Below are positions 26,859-33,632 of a DNA stretch of 64,000 nucleotides, one piece after another. The stretch covers positions 1 to 64,000 of the forward strand of contig CAKPLN010000001.1 in the NCBI GenBank assembly GCA_934167665.1, read 5' to 3'. The stretch comes from an uncultured Bacilli bacterium. GTDB taxonomy: Bacteria; Bacillota_I; Bacilli_A; RF39; UBA660. The position numbers and the translations under genes are program-made. Below the pieces are notes generated by a model, which was not told the DNA's origin, ran no database searches, and saw only the letters and a program-made list of their open reading frames with translations. Position 1 is the first letter of the stretch. Every line of letters begins with the position of its first letter.

Positions 26859-27127
26859 TATGTTTCAGGATAGAAATATAATAAAACCACCCGCTATGTG
26901 GGTGAGAAATAAAGAAACGATGACGTTAAGAGAAAAATAAATACTTCTTTAATATAATAAAAGATAATCTGCCAGCCAAGATCTAAAATCAGGGGAGGAC
27001 TTATTCTGGTTGCATAATATGTTCTTAATTATTTAACATCAATTCAATTCAAAGATATCAATTATATCAAATAATTGTCTACTTTAAGCTTACCACTACA
27101 GTCTAAAAATATTACACTCCCCAGTTG
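26859..27127 (+). other. Gene-free region with hairpin, upstream of the pilin-like gene
   Basis: About 270 bp without a credible ORF. It contains a compact hairpin (caccc gctatgt gggtg, 26888-26904) followed by gagaaataaagaaacgatgacg, which recalls the subterminal hairpin or guide-RNA end of IS200/IS605 elements, but no TnpA/TnpB is present. A second G-rich inverted repeat (ccccagtt / agttgggg) overlaps the promoter at 27119-27143. No copy of the 28.4-kb variable-region sequence is seen here. Confidence 0.35.
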
Positions 27128-27157
27128 TTGACAAAAGTTGGGGCAGAGGGATATACT
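27128..27157 (+). promoter_or_regulatory. Sigma-A promoter of the pilin-like gene
   Basis: TTGACA (27128-27133), 18-bp spacer, TATACT (27152-27157), 25 bp before the ATG. The -35 lies inside the inverted repeat ccccagtt...agttgggg, so a cruciform or a bound factor could influence it. Confidence 0.75.
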
Positions 27158-27182
27158 TTATACATAATAGAGAGAGGTGTAT

Positions 27183-28535
27183 ATGAGAAGAATTAATAAA
27201 AAAGGTTTTACCTTGGTAGAACTTTTAGCCGTAATTGTTATTATGGGTATTTTAATGGTGGTGGCAATTCCATCAATAAGTAGAGTAATTGAAAACTCTA
27301 GAAAGGATACATTTGTAGATATTGCTAAGTCTTATGCAAATGCGGCTAAGACATTATGGACAGCTGATACTTTAACATGTGAAGGAACAGTCGCATCAGC
27401 TGTAGATGATGGCGATTATTATATTTTGATTAATACAACTGAATCAGCTAGAACAGCACTACCAGTATTAGTAGATCAAGGCGGAAAGTCATCATGGGGA
27501 AATAGAGATGTAAATGGTTATGTAAGAGTTCATGTTGAAACAGTAACAGATAACAATGGAGAACCGAAAAGAACCACAACTTTTTATGTTAGTTTAAGTG
27601 ATGGAACTCATGGCTTAATAGATAATGGAAGTATGACTTCAGATAACCTAAAAAAAGGTAATGTTAAAATGGATTTATCGAGTGATGATAAGAAAAAAGT
27701 AGAATTAACACTTGATAATGGTAACTTAAATTGTTCTAAGACTAATCTTGGAACTTATACGTGTACAGAAGTAACACCAGTAAAAACTATAACCGGTTTA
27801 TGTGTAGATGATTCAAGTTATGCCGGAAATAATGGTACAGTAGACGTTAATCCAGTAAGCTTTGCGAATGATGATTGGGCAACAATAGCAGCTGCCGCAA
27901 AGAGCGGAAACTATTCTGGAAAATATAATGTTGGGGATACCAAAGAAGTAGACTTAGGAAGTCTAGGAAAACATACAGTAAGAATAGCTAATACTTCAAC
28001 ACCAGCAGAATGTAGCCAAGAAGGTTTTTCACAAACAGCTTGTGGTTTCGTATTAGAGTTTTCAGATATAATTACAACGCATGTTATGAATTCTACTAAT
28101 ACAAATGTAGGCGGTTGGCCAGCAAGTAGTATGAGAAGTTATTTAAGTACAGATATATATAATGCTTTACCAGCAGATTTACAAAGTGCCATAATAGATA
28201 CCAAAGTAGTATCAGGACATGGTAAAGATGCTTCAGCTAACTTTACATCAACAGATAAGTTATATTTATTAGAGCCGAAAGAAGTATATGGAGTCAACGG
28301 AGGAACAGCCTATAGTGCTACAAGACAGTTAGATTATTACTCAGCCCAGGGTGTAACAACGAGTAATTACTCTGGAGCTATTAAACAGCTAAATGGATCA
28401 AATAAGTGGTGGTGGCTCCGCGCGGCTTATTCCGATATTAATAACTATTTCTGTAGTGTGTTTAGTACTGGTGCTTGGTATAACAATTCTGCTTATCATG
28501 CAGACGGTGTTTCGCCGGCTTTCCGAATAGCCTAA
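27183..28535 (+). CDS. Type IV pilin-like protein with C-terminal DUF6273 (C-type-lectin-like) domain
   Basis: 450 residues. The N-terminus is a class III prepilin signal: MRRINKKG then FTLVELLAVIVIMG with Glu at +5, expected to be cut after Gly8 by prepilin peptidase. Residues about 60-200 are a pilin-like beta region. From about residue 225 a DUF6273 domain follows (NYSGKYNVGDTKEVDLG, ASSMRSYLSTDIYNALP, DKLYLLEPKEVYG) closing with NKWWWLRAAYS...GVSPAFRIA, the signature of a C-type-lectin-like fold used in hypervariable ligand-binding proteins. ATG 27183 follows AGAGAGGTG; a GTG at 27177 is too close. It is inserted between two paralogous J-domain/LysM genes. Surface-exposed binding pilin is the likely role. 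Confidence 0.8.
   Translation: MRRINKKGFTLVELLAVIVIMGILMVVAIPSISRVIENSRKDTFVDIAKSYANAAKTLWTADTLTCEGTVASAVDDGDYYILINTTESARTALPVLVDQGGKSSWGNRDVNGYVRVHVETVTDNNGEPKRTTTFYVSLSDGTHGLIDNGSMTSDNLKKGNVKMDLSSDDKKKVELTLDNGNLNCSKTNLGTYTCTEVTPVKTITGLCVDDSSYAGNNGTVDVNPVSFANDDWATIAAAAKSGNYSGKYNVGDTKEVDLGSLGKHTVRIANTSTPAECSQEGFSQTACGFVLEFSDIITTHVMNSTNTNVGGWPASSMRSYLSTDIYNALPADLQSAIIDTKVVSGHGKDASANFTSTDKLYLLEPKEVYGVNGGTAYSATRQLDYYSAQGVTTSNYSGAIKQLNGSNKWWWLRAAYSDINNYFCSVFSTGAWYNNSAYHADGVSPAFRIA
28407..28535 (+). other. Candidate DGR-type variable region at the pilin 3' end
   Basis: From the WWWLRAAYS codons to the stop the sequence becomes markedly GC-richer (ctccgcgcggc, tttcgccggctttccg) than the rest of the gene, with invariant-looking flanks around a core packed with AAY/TAY codons (Asn, Tyr). 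This is the layout of variable regions diversified by adenine mutagenesis in diversity-generating retroelements. No reverse transcriptase or template repeat is present in the window, so this is a hypothesis. Confidence 0.35.
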
Positions 28536-28570
28536 ATGTAAACAAAGTGTAAAGCTATAAACTATATATT

Positions 28571-28595
28571 GTATAGTCGAAGACTGTGACTATAC
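28571..28595 (+). other. Stem-loop 35 bp after the pilin stop
   Basis: Perfect 8-bp inverted repeat gtatagtc / gactatac with a 9-nt loop; an overlapping alternative pairing gactat / atagtc exists at 28588-28604. DGR target genes often carry a hairpin just after the variable region; it could equally be part of the 3' UTR. Confidence 0.4.
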
Positions 28596-28640
28596 CGATA
28601 GTCATCTTACCGAAGTCGTACTAGAGGGAAAGTGGGTATA

Positions 28641-28671
28641 AAGTATTGGGCGAAGCCTAATACTTTTTTTG
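28641..28671 (+). terminator. Strong rho-independent terminator of the pilin-like gene
   Basis: 11-bp stem aagtattgggc / gcctaatactt (one G-T pair), GAA loop, seven Ts. It lies 106 nt after the stop codon, leaving an unusually long structured 3' UTR. Confidence 0.85.
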
Positions 28672-28732
28672 GTATTTTTTAAATATCTTTTATTATATGC
28701 AAATACTTTACAATACTATGTGTAAAGCCATA

Positions 28733-28761
28733 TTTACAAATTAAATATTATATGTTATAAT
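28733..28761 (+). promoter_or_regulatory. Sigma-A promoter of the second J-domain-like/LysM gene
   Basis: TTTACA, 17-bp spacer, TATAAT, with the same context (tatgttataatca) as the promoter at 25543-25571. The two genes therefore were duplicated together with their promoters. Confidence 0.85.
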
Positions 28762-28796
28762 CAAGACGGAAACTAACAAAATAAGGTGATGTTACA

Positions 28797-29879
28797 ATGA
28801 GTGATTTTTTTAACTATTATAGCTTTCTTGGTATAGCTAAAAATGCTTCAACTGAGGAAATAGAAACTGCTATCAATAATATGTCAAATAGATATAAAAA
28901 TACATCTGTTGACAATCAAGATATTATAAATAGAATAGCTAAATCAAGAGAAGTTTTACTAAATAAAGCAACAAGAAGTAGGTACGACTCTGAATATGCT
29001 GAAAGAGAGCGAAAACTGAGGATTATTAATGCGTATGTTGAAGATACTGAAATAATTCAACCTTCAAGTACCACCTCTCCAATATCTGACAATGAGGATT
29101 TATTATCATACTATAGAGCCCTAAAAGATGCTCGTAAACCAATCCCAAACGAAAATTATTACTTGGATCCTTTACCACCACAAGAAAATACTCCTAAACA
29201 ATCATCAAAACCCAAATTACAGGTCTCAGATAGTACTATAGCTAAGATGACAACTTCATCTCCTAATAGAAAGTGGCTTTTGGCAAGAAAAGCTATAGCC
29301 GGTACTATGATTGTGGCGATAGGACTTGCCGGTACACTAACTGCTAAACCACATTCACAAGCTGAGCCAGTAGAGGAAAAAACATCATATTCAGCCGTTA
29401 TGGAACCTGTTTCCGAAGAGGAAGACAAAGAACTACTTGTTCAAGATTCAAGAGCTGAGAAATTTTCTGGTAAGGTAGTGTTAAGTAGAATTCATAGAAT
29501 AGTAGAAGGTGATACTTTATCTAAATTTTCTATTGAATCAAATACTTTAATTGAAGAAATAAAACTAGCAAATGTAATGAGTGGAGACAAATTAATTATT
29601 GGTAGATATATAGATATTCCTTACATAATTGATGAAAAAGATCTTAAATACTATACCGAAGAAATTCCATATGAAGAAAATACAACTCTAACACAAATAG
29701 CAGATGAACATGAAACTACTAGAGAAACATTAAAAAGATTAAATCCTGATACTATTACTAAAGATATCAACGGTGCTGATGTAGTTATGGGTGACTCGAT
29801 AATAATACCTAATTTTATTACTAAAGAAGAATATGATACTTTAAAGGCATCTGATACTAATCTAGCTCAAAATAAATAA
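28797..29879 (+). CDS. Degenerate J-domain / transmembrane / LysM protein (HPD lost)
   Basis: 360 residues, paralogue of the 25603-26802 protein. The N-terminus keeps the J-domain helix pattern (NYYSFLGIAKNASTEEIETAI...) and the helix IV ATRSRYDSEY, but the HPD loop reads RYKNTSVD, so it should not stimulate Hsp70 ATPase. A membrane helix (about 165-183) and a LysM domain (HRIVEGDTLSKFSIESNTL..., about 231-277) follow, then a second LysM-like segment (ENTTLTQIADEHETTRETLKRLNPD) better preserved than in the paralogue. It could act as a decoy or regulatory partner of the HPD-bearing copy. Ribosome site AAGGTGAT, own promoter and terminator. Confidence 0.75.
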   Translation: MSDFFNYYSFLGIAKNASTEEIETAINNMSNRYKNTSVDNQDIINRIAKSREVLLNKATRSRYDSEYAERERKLRIINAYVEDTEIIQPSSTTSPISDNEDLLSYYRALKDARKPIPNENYYLDPLPPQENTPKQSSKPKLQVSDSTIAKMTTSSPNRKWLLARKAIAGTMIVAIGLAGTLTAKPHSQAEPVEEKTSYSAVMEPVSEEEDKELLVQDSRAEKFSGKVVLSRIHRIVEGDTLSKFSIESNTLIEEIKLANVMSGDKLIIGRYIDIPYIIDEKDLKYYTEEIPYEENTTLTQIADEHETTRETLKRLNPDTITKDINGADVVMGDSIIIPNFITKEEYDTLKASDTNLAQNK

Positions 29880-29891
29880 TTTTAGTCAAAT

Positions 29892-29916
29892 AAAAAGGCT
29901 CTTACAAGCCTTTTTC
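29892..29916. terminator. Bidirectional terminator
   Basis: Stem aaaaggct / agcctttt with a 6-nt loop, A-rich on one side and T-rich on the other, between convergent genes. Confidence 0.8.
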
Positions 29917-30705
29917 TTTATTAGTATTTACTCCTAATATAATAGCTATAATACCAACTATTAAGTATATAATAGTAAATCTAATATAATATGTAACTAC
30001 ACCATTATATAGATTACTTAAAACATCTTGAATAGAACTAATAGGGCTAAGTTTTAATACCAATAAAATGATTATATTAATTACAGCATTAATTATAAAA
30101 CTAATTCCCATATATTTTAAAGCCTTTAATCCACTAAGAATAATTAGTACAATAATTGATATTAAGCATACATAAATAGCATACCTTTGATAATTAACAT
30201 TGAATAAAAAGTCTAAAATACTCCTAACTTGTGGTGTATTATCAACAACTTCTGTAACAGATTTAATAGCACCATTAACCTCATTTGTAATTTTATCTAC
30301 ATCTATCGAAATTACATCATTAGGATTATTCTCATTATATCTTTTTATATTGTCATTTAAAATATCACTTACTAAATCGGTATCTACTTCTGGTACTTCA
30401 CCATTACCCATTAAATAACCAATATATTCATCTTTATAAGTATCAAAGTATTGAACAGTTCTTTCGTCTTCAAAAATATAATCAACAATTTCAGAAGAGT
30501 AACCTTCCTTAACTATTTCATCCTTTAATATATCCTTTAAACTATCAAAGTTTACATCCTTAATATCATCAATAGAAACTTCACCATTAAAAGCCTTAAC
30601 TTCTGGAAAAATACTTATTTTTTGTTGTATACTTATAAAGAATGCTGCTAAGAATAAGGAAATAGTAAATACAATACTTATAATAATTGATAATACTTTT
30701 TTCAT
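29902..30705 (-). CDS. Hypothetical membrane protein
   Basis: 267 residues. One N-terminal membrane helix (residues 5-27), an extracytoplasmic acidic domain of about 145 residues without cysteines or known motifs, then three membrane helices (about 172-192, 197-218, 235-258). No family recognised. ATG start (MKKVLSII); monocistronic, facing away from the antiporter gene. The stop codon lies in the shared terminator. Confidence 0.6.
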   Translation of the reverse strand: MKKVLSIIISIVFTISLFLAAFFISIQQKISIFPEVKAFNGEVSIDDIKDVNFDSLKDILKDEIVKEGYSSEIVDYIFEDERTVQYFDTYKDEYIGYLMGNGEVPEVDTDLVSDILNDNIKRYNENNPNDVISIDVDKITNEVNGAIKSVTEVVDNTPQVRSILDFLFNVNYQRYAIYVCLISIIVLIILSGLKALKYMGISFIINAVINIIILLVLKLSPISSIQDVLSNLYNGVVTYYIRFTIIYLIVGIIAIILGVNTNKEKGL

Positions 30706-30841
30706 TTGTTTTCATCATCTCCAAGCAAAGTATAGCATGTAAATAGTAATACGTAAAATAATTATTATTAAAACTGTCAAGTATTTATTTTACCACTTTT
30801 ATGTAATAAATATTCTGGTTATAATAATATAAGGTGATGTT

Positions 30842-31801
30842 ATGTTAGAGTTTATTTTTCTATTGATTGGTTTTATTGCTATAATAAAAGCTAGTGATAT
30901 ATTGGTTGAAAGTGCCTCATCCATAGCTATAAAATGCAAAGTACCTAAAATGTTAATTGCTCTAACGATTGTCTCTTTTGGGACTTGTGCTCCAGAAGTA
31001 GCCATATCTTTTAATAGTGTTCTAGCTAAAAATGGTACTATGGCTTTTGCCAATGTTATTGGTAGTTGTATAGTTAATGTTTTTTTAATAATAGGGTTAG
31101 CGGCCTTAACAAAACCTATCAGGATAAAGCATAATACCATCAAAAAAGAACTGCCTATATTACTATTAGTAACAACTTCATTTTGTGTACTGATGTTAGA
31201 TAGTTTATTTAATAAAAATAGTAATAACATTTTTTCAAGAGCCGATGGTATTACTTTGATTCTACTATTTACTATGTTTGTTGCTTATCTTATTCAACTG
31301 TTTAGAAAAAGAAATAAAGATGATTTAGAAGAAAAAGTAGAAGCAAAATATGATAATATTTTAATAGCCTTAATAATATTGGTATTATCTATTATAATGG
31401 TTGTAATTAGTAGTGAAATAATTGTTACTAATGCCACTAAATTAGCTAAAATAATTGGTATAAGTGAAAAGATAATTACTATGACAATTATTGTTATAGG
31501 TACATCTCTACCAGAACTAATGTTAACTATCACCAGTGCCAAAAAAGGTGAATTTGATATGACTATCGGTAATATAATTGGTACTAATATTTTTAACATT
31601 TGTATTGTTTTAGGACTACCAGTAGCATTATATGGTGACATTGCTTTAAAAAGTTTTTCTATAATTGATATTTTAACTGTCTTTTTATCATCACTAAGTC
31701 TATATTTATTTGCTAAAAGTGAGAAGACGATATCTAAAAAGGAAGGCTTAATAATGTTAGCAATTTTTCTAGCTTATTATATCTATCTTTTTAATCAGTA
31801 A
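30842..31801 (+). CDS. CaCA-family Na+/Ca2+ (cation) antiporter, YrbG-like
   Basis: 319 residues, about ten membrane helices in two inverted halves. The two alpha repeats are recognisable: GTCAPEVAISF...NVIGSCIVNVFLIIGL and GTSLPELMLTIT...NIIGTNIFNICIVLGL, each with the acidic residue that binds calcium. A charged cytoplasmic loop (KRNKDDLEEKVEAKYD) separates the halves. It likely exports Ca2+ using the Na+ or H+ gradient. ATG after AAGGTGAT. It does not belong to the nusA operon, which starts from its own promoter 17 bp after the stop. Confidence 0.87.
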   Translation: MLEFIFLLIGFIAIIKASDILVESASSIAIKCKVPKMLIALTIVSFGTCAPEVAISFNSVLAKNGTMAFANVIGSCIVNVFLIIGLAALTKPIRIKHNTIKKELPILLLVTTSFCVLMLDSLFNKNSNNIFSRADGITLILLFTMFVAYLIQLFRKRNKDDLEEKVEAKYDNILIALIILVLSIIMVVISSEIIVTNATKLAKIIGISEKIITMTIIVIGTSLPELMLTITSAKKGEFDMTIGNIIGTNIFNICIVLGLPVALYGDIALKSFSIIDILTVFLSSLSLYLFAKSEKTISKKEGLIMLAIFLAYYIYLFNQ

Positions 31802-31817
31802 CTATTAAATAATTTTC

Positions 31818-31845
31818 TTGTAAAATAAAAAATATATGTTATAAT
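31818..31845 (+). promoter_or_regulatory. Promoter of the rimP-nusA-infB operon
   Basis: TTGTAA, 16-bp spacer, TATAAT, followed by a short leader with a hairpin. Confidence 0.7.
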
Positions 31846-31857
31846 ATTGGAAGAAAG

Positions 31858-31890
31858 GAGTGGGACAATAAAAATCCCACTCTTATTATT
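31858..31890 (+). promoter_or_regulatory. Leader hairpin of the nusA operon (possible attenuator)
   Basis: Perfect 8-bp stem gagtggga / tcccactc with a 9-nt loop, followed by ttattattt, immediately after the promoter and before the AGGAGG of the first gene. The weak U-tract suggests a partial terminator. Feedback on nusA expression by this element is inference. Confidence 0.5.
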
Positions 31891-31904
31891 TATAGGAGGT
31901 GCTT

Positions 31905-32153
31905 ATGAGGGAAGAAGTTGCAAGTCTTGTAAACGATAAGATTAAGGAACTAAATGTATTTGTTGATGATGCCTTTATAGGAGAAGAAGAGGGCAAACAA
32001 ATATTTAATATTGTTCTTGATAGTACAGAGGTTATAGACTTAAATAAGATTACTGCTGCCTCAAGAATAATAAACAAAATTATGGATGAGAATAAGGAAG
32101 TATTAGGCGATGTAGATGAGCTTGATATTTATTCAAAAACGAAAGGAGAATAA
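31905..32153 (+). CDS. rimP: RimP-like protein, N-terminal domain only
   Basis: 82 residues. Position (directly before nusA) and pattern (VASLVNDKIKEL..., FNIVLDSTEVIDLNKITAASRIINKIMDE) match the N-terminal domain of the 30S maturation factor RimP. Full RimP proteins have about 150 residues with a C-terminal SH3-like domain and an LEVSSPGLDRPL junction; here the protein stops at LDIYSKTKGE, where that junction would begin. The frame is closed cleanly and nusA follows after 2 bp, so it is a short form rather than an obvious frameshift. ATG 31905 follows AGGAGG at 5-7 nt. Confidence 0.7.
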   Translation: MREEVASLVNDKIKELNVFVDDAFIGEEEGKQIFNIVLDSTEVIDLNKITAASRIINKIMDENKEVLGDVDELDIYSKTKGE

Positions 32154-32155
32154 AA

Positions 32156-33349
32156 ATGAACGGAAAAGAATTTAAAAAAGCCTTAGATAACATTGTTAAA
32201 GAAAAAAATATTGATCCTGAAGTAGTATATGATGCTATGGAATTAGCTCTAACATCTGCTTATAAGAAAAATTTTAATTCTAAAACTAATGTTAAAGTAC
32301 TATTTGATCGTGCAACTGGTGAAATAAAAGTATATTCATATCTTACTGTTGTACCAGATGATAAAATGACTAAAGAAGAATACGAAGACTATTTATTTGA
32401 ACATTATACAGATGAAGATGAAGATGAAGAAGAGGATATTGAAGAAGAAAATACTGAAGACGGAGAAGAAAAAGTTGAAGAAACACCTTCATTCTTTAAT
32501 CCTGAAACAGAAATTAAACTTAGTGATGCTAAAAAGTTAGACAAGACTTTAGAAATAGGTGACACTATAGATAATGAAGTAACACCTAAAGACTTTGGTC
32601 GTGTAGCAGCATCTACTGCTAAACAAGTAGTAGTCCAAAAAATAAGAGAAGCTGAAAGAAATAGTATTGTTGAAGAGTTTGGTGATAAACAAGATGAAAT
32701 GTTAGTTGGAACTGTTGCTCTTGAAGATACTGATAATTATTTTATTGATTTAGGTAGAACAAATGGTATTTTACCTAAAAAAGATATTATACCAGGTGAA
32801 AAAATTGAAATGGGTTCACAAATTAGAGTATATGTATCAAAAGTAGATAATACTGGTAAAAATTTATTAATATTACTAAGCCGCAGTCATTATGGTTTTG
32901 TAAAAAGACTATTTGAACTAGAAATACCTGAAATTAATGATGGAACTGTCATAATATATAGCGTTGCTAGAGAACCAGGTAACAGAAGTAAAGTAGCTGT
33001 ATACTCAGAAAAACCAAACATTGATCCAATTGGAGCATGCATTGGTGAAAAAGGAAGCCGTATTGCTCGTATAATTAATGAATTACATGGTGAAAAACTA
33101 GATGTAGTTAAATATGACAAAGATCCTGCTGTATTTATAGAAAATGCCCTATCACCAGCCAAAGACTTAACAGTAGCTATAACAGATCCTAAAAAACAAG
33201 AAGCAATGGTAATTGCTGATGGAGAAAACTTCTCTTTAGCTATAGGTAAAAAAGGACAAAACGCTAAGTTAGCAAGCAAATTAACTCATTATAAAATTGA
33301 TATTAAAACAACAGAACAAGCTCGTGAAGCTGGAATTAATTTTAGATAG
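32156..33349 (+). CDS. nusA: Transcription termination/antitermination factor NusA
   Basis: 397 residues. N-terminal RNA-polymerase-binding domain (1-130) contains an extra acidic insert (DEDEDEEEDIEEE, about residues 82-100). The S1 domain follows (VGTVALEDTDNYFIDLGRTNGILP), then two KH domains (GACIGEKGSRIARIINEL; IGKKGQNAKLASKLT). No C-terminal acidic repeats, as is normal in Firmicutes. It pauses RNA polymerase and stimulates intrinsic termination. It is part of the conserved rimP-nusA-rnpM-infB-rbfA operon. Ribosome site AAAGGAG. Confidence 0.95.
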   Translation: MNGKEFKKALDNIVKEKNIDPEVVYDAMELALTSAYKKNFNSKTNVKVLFDRATGEIKVYSYLTVVPDDKMTKEEYEDYLFEHYTDEDEDEEEDIEEENTEDGEEKVEETPSFFNPETEIKLSDAKKLDKTLEIGDTIDNEVTPKDFGRVAASTAKQVVVQKIREAERNSIVEEFGDKQDEMLVGTVALEDTDNYFIDLGRTNGILPKKDIIPGEKIEMGSQIRVYVSKVDNTGKNLLILLSRSHYGFVKRLFELEIPEINDGTVIIYSVAREPGNRSKVAVYSEKPNIDPIGACIGEKGSRIARIINELHGEKLDVVKYDKDPAVFIENALSPAKDLTVAITDPKKQEAMVIADGENFSLAIGKKGQNAKLASKLTHYKIDIKTTEQAREAGINFR

Positions 33350-33357
33350 GAATTAAT

Positions 33358-33621
33358 ATGAAAGTTAAAAAAATTCCTTTAAGAACTTGCGTTATAACTA
33401 AAGAACAATTACCTAAAAAAGAATTACTACGTATAGTAAGAACTAAGGAAGGAAATGTAATAGTTGACGAAACAGGAAAAATAAATGGGCGCGGAGCATA
33501 TATTAAGAAAGATATAAATGTTTTAGATAAAGCTATTAAATCAAAACTTTTAGAAAAAAAACTAGAATGTGAAATAGAGGATAGTGTATATGAACAAATA
33601 AAAGCAATTATAGAAAGGTGA
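33358..33621 (+). CDS. rnpM: YlxR/RnpM family RNA-binding protein
   Basis: 87 residues. The DUF448 motif is present: PLRTCVITKEQLPKKELLRIVR and GKINGRGAYIKKD. In Bacillus subtilis the protein (RnpM) binds and modulates RNase P RNA. It lies between nusA and infB as in other Firmicutes. The usual following gene, ylxQ (L7Ae-like), is missing here; infB starts 11 bp later. Confidence 0.9.
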   Translation: MKVKKIPLRTCVITKEQLPKKELLRIVRTKEGNVIVDETGKINGRGAYIKKDINVLDKAIKSKLLEKKLECEIEDSVYEQIKAIIER

Positions 33622-33632
33622 GGTGAATCTTT

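Noticed and set aside
30799..31641. Two hydrophobic minus-strand frames opposite the cation antiporter
   Set aside because: Hydrophobicity mirrors the antiporter helices; the plus frame has full CaCA alpha-repeat motifs.
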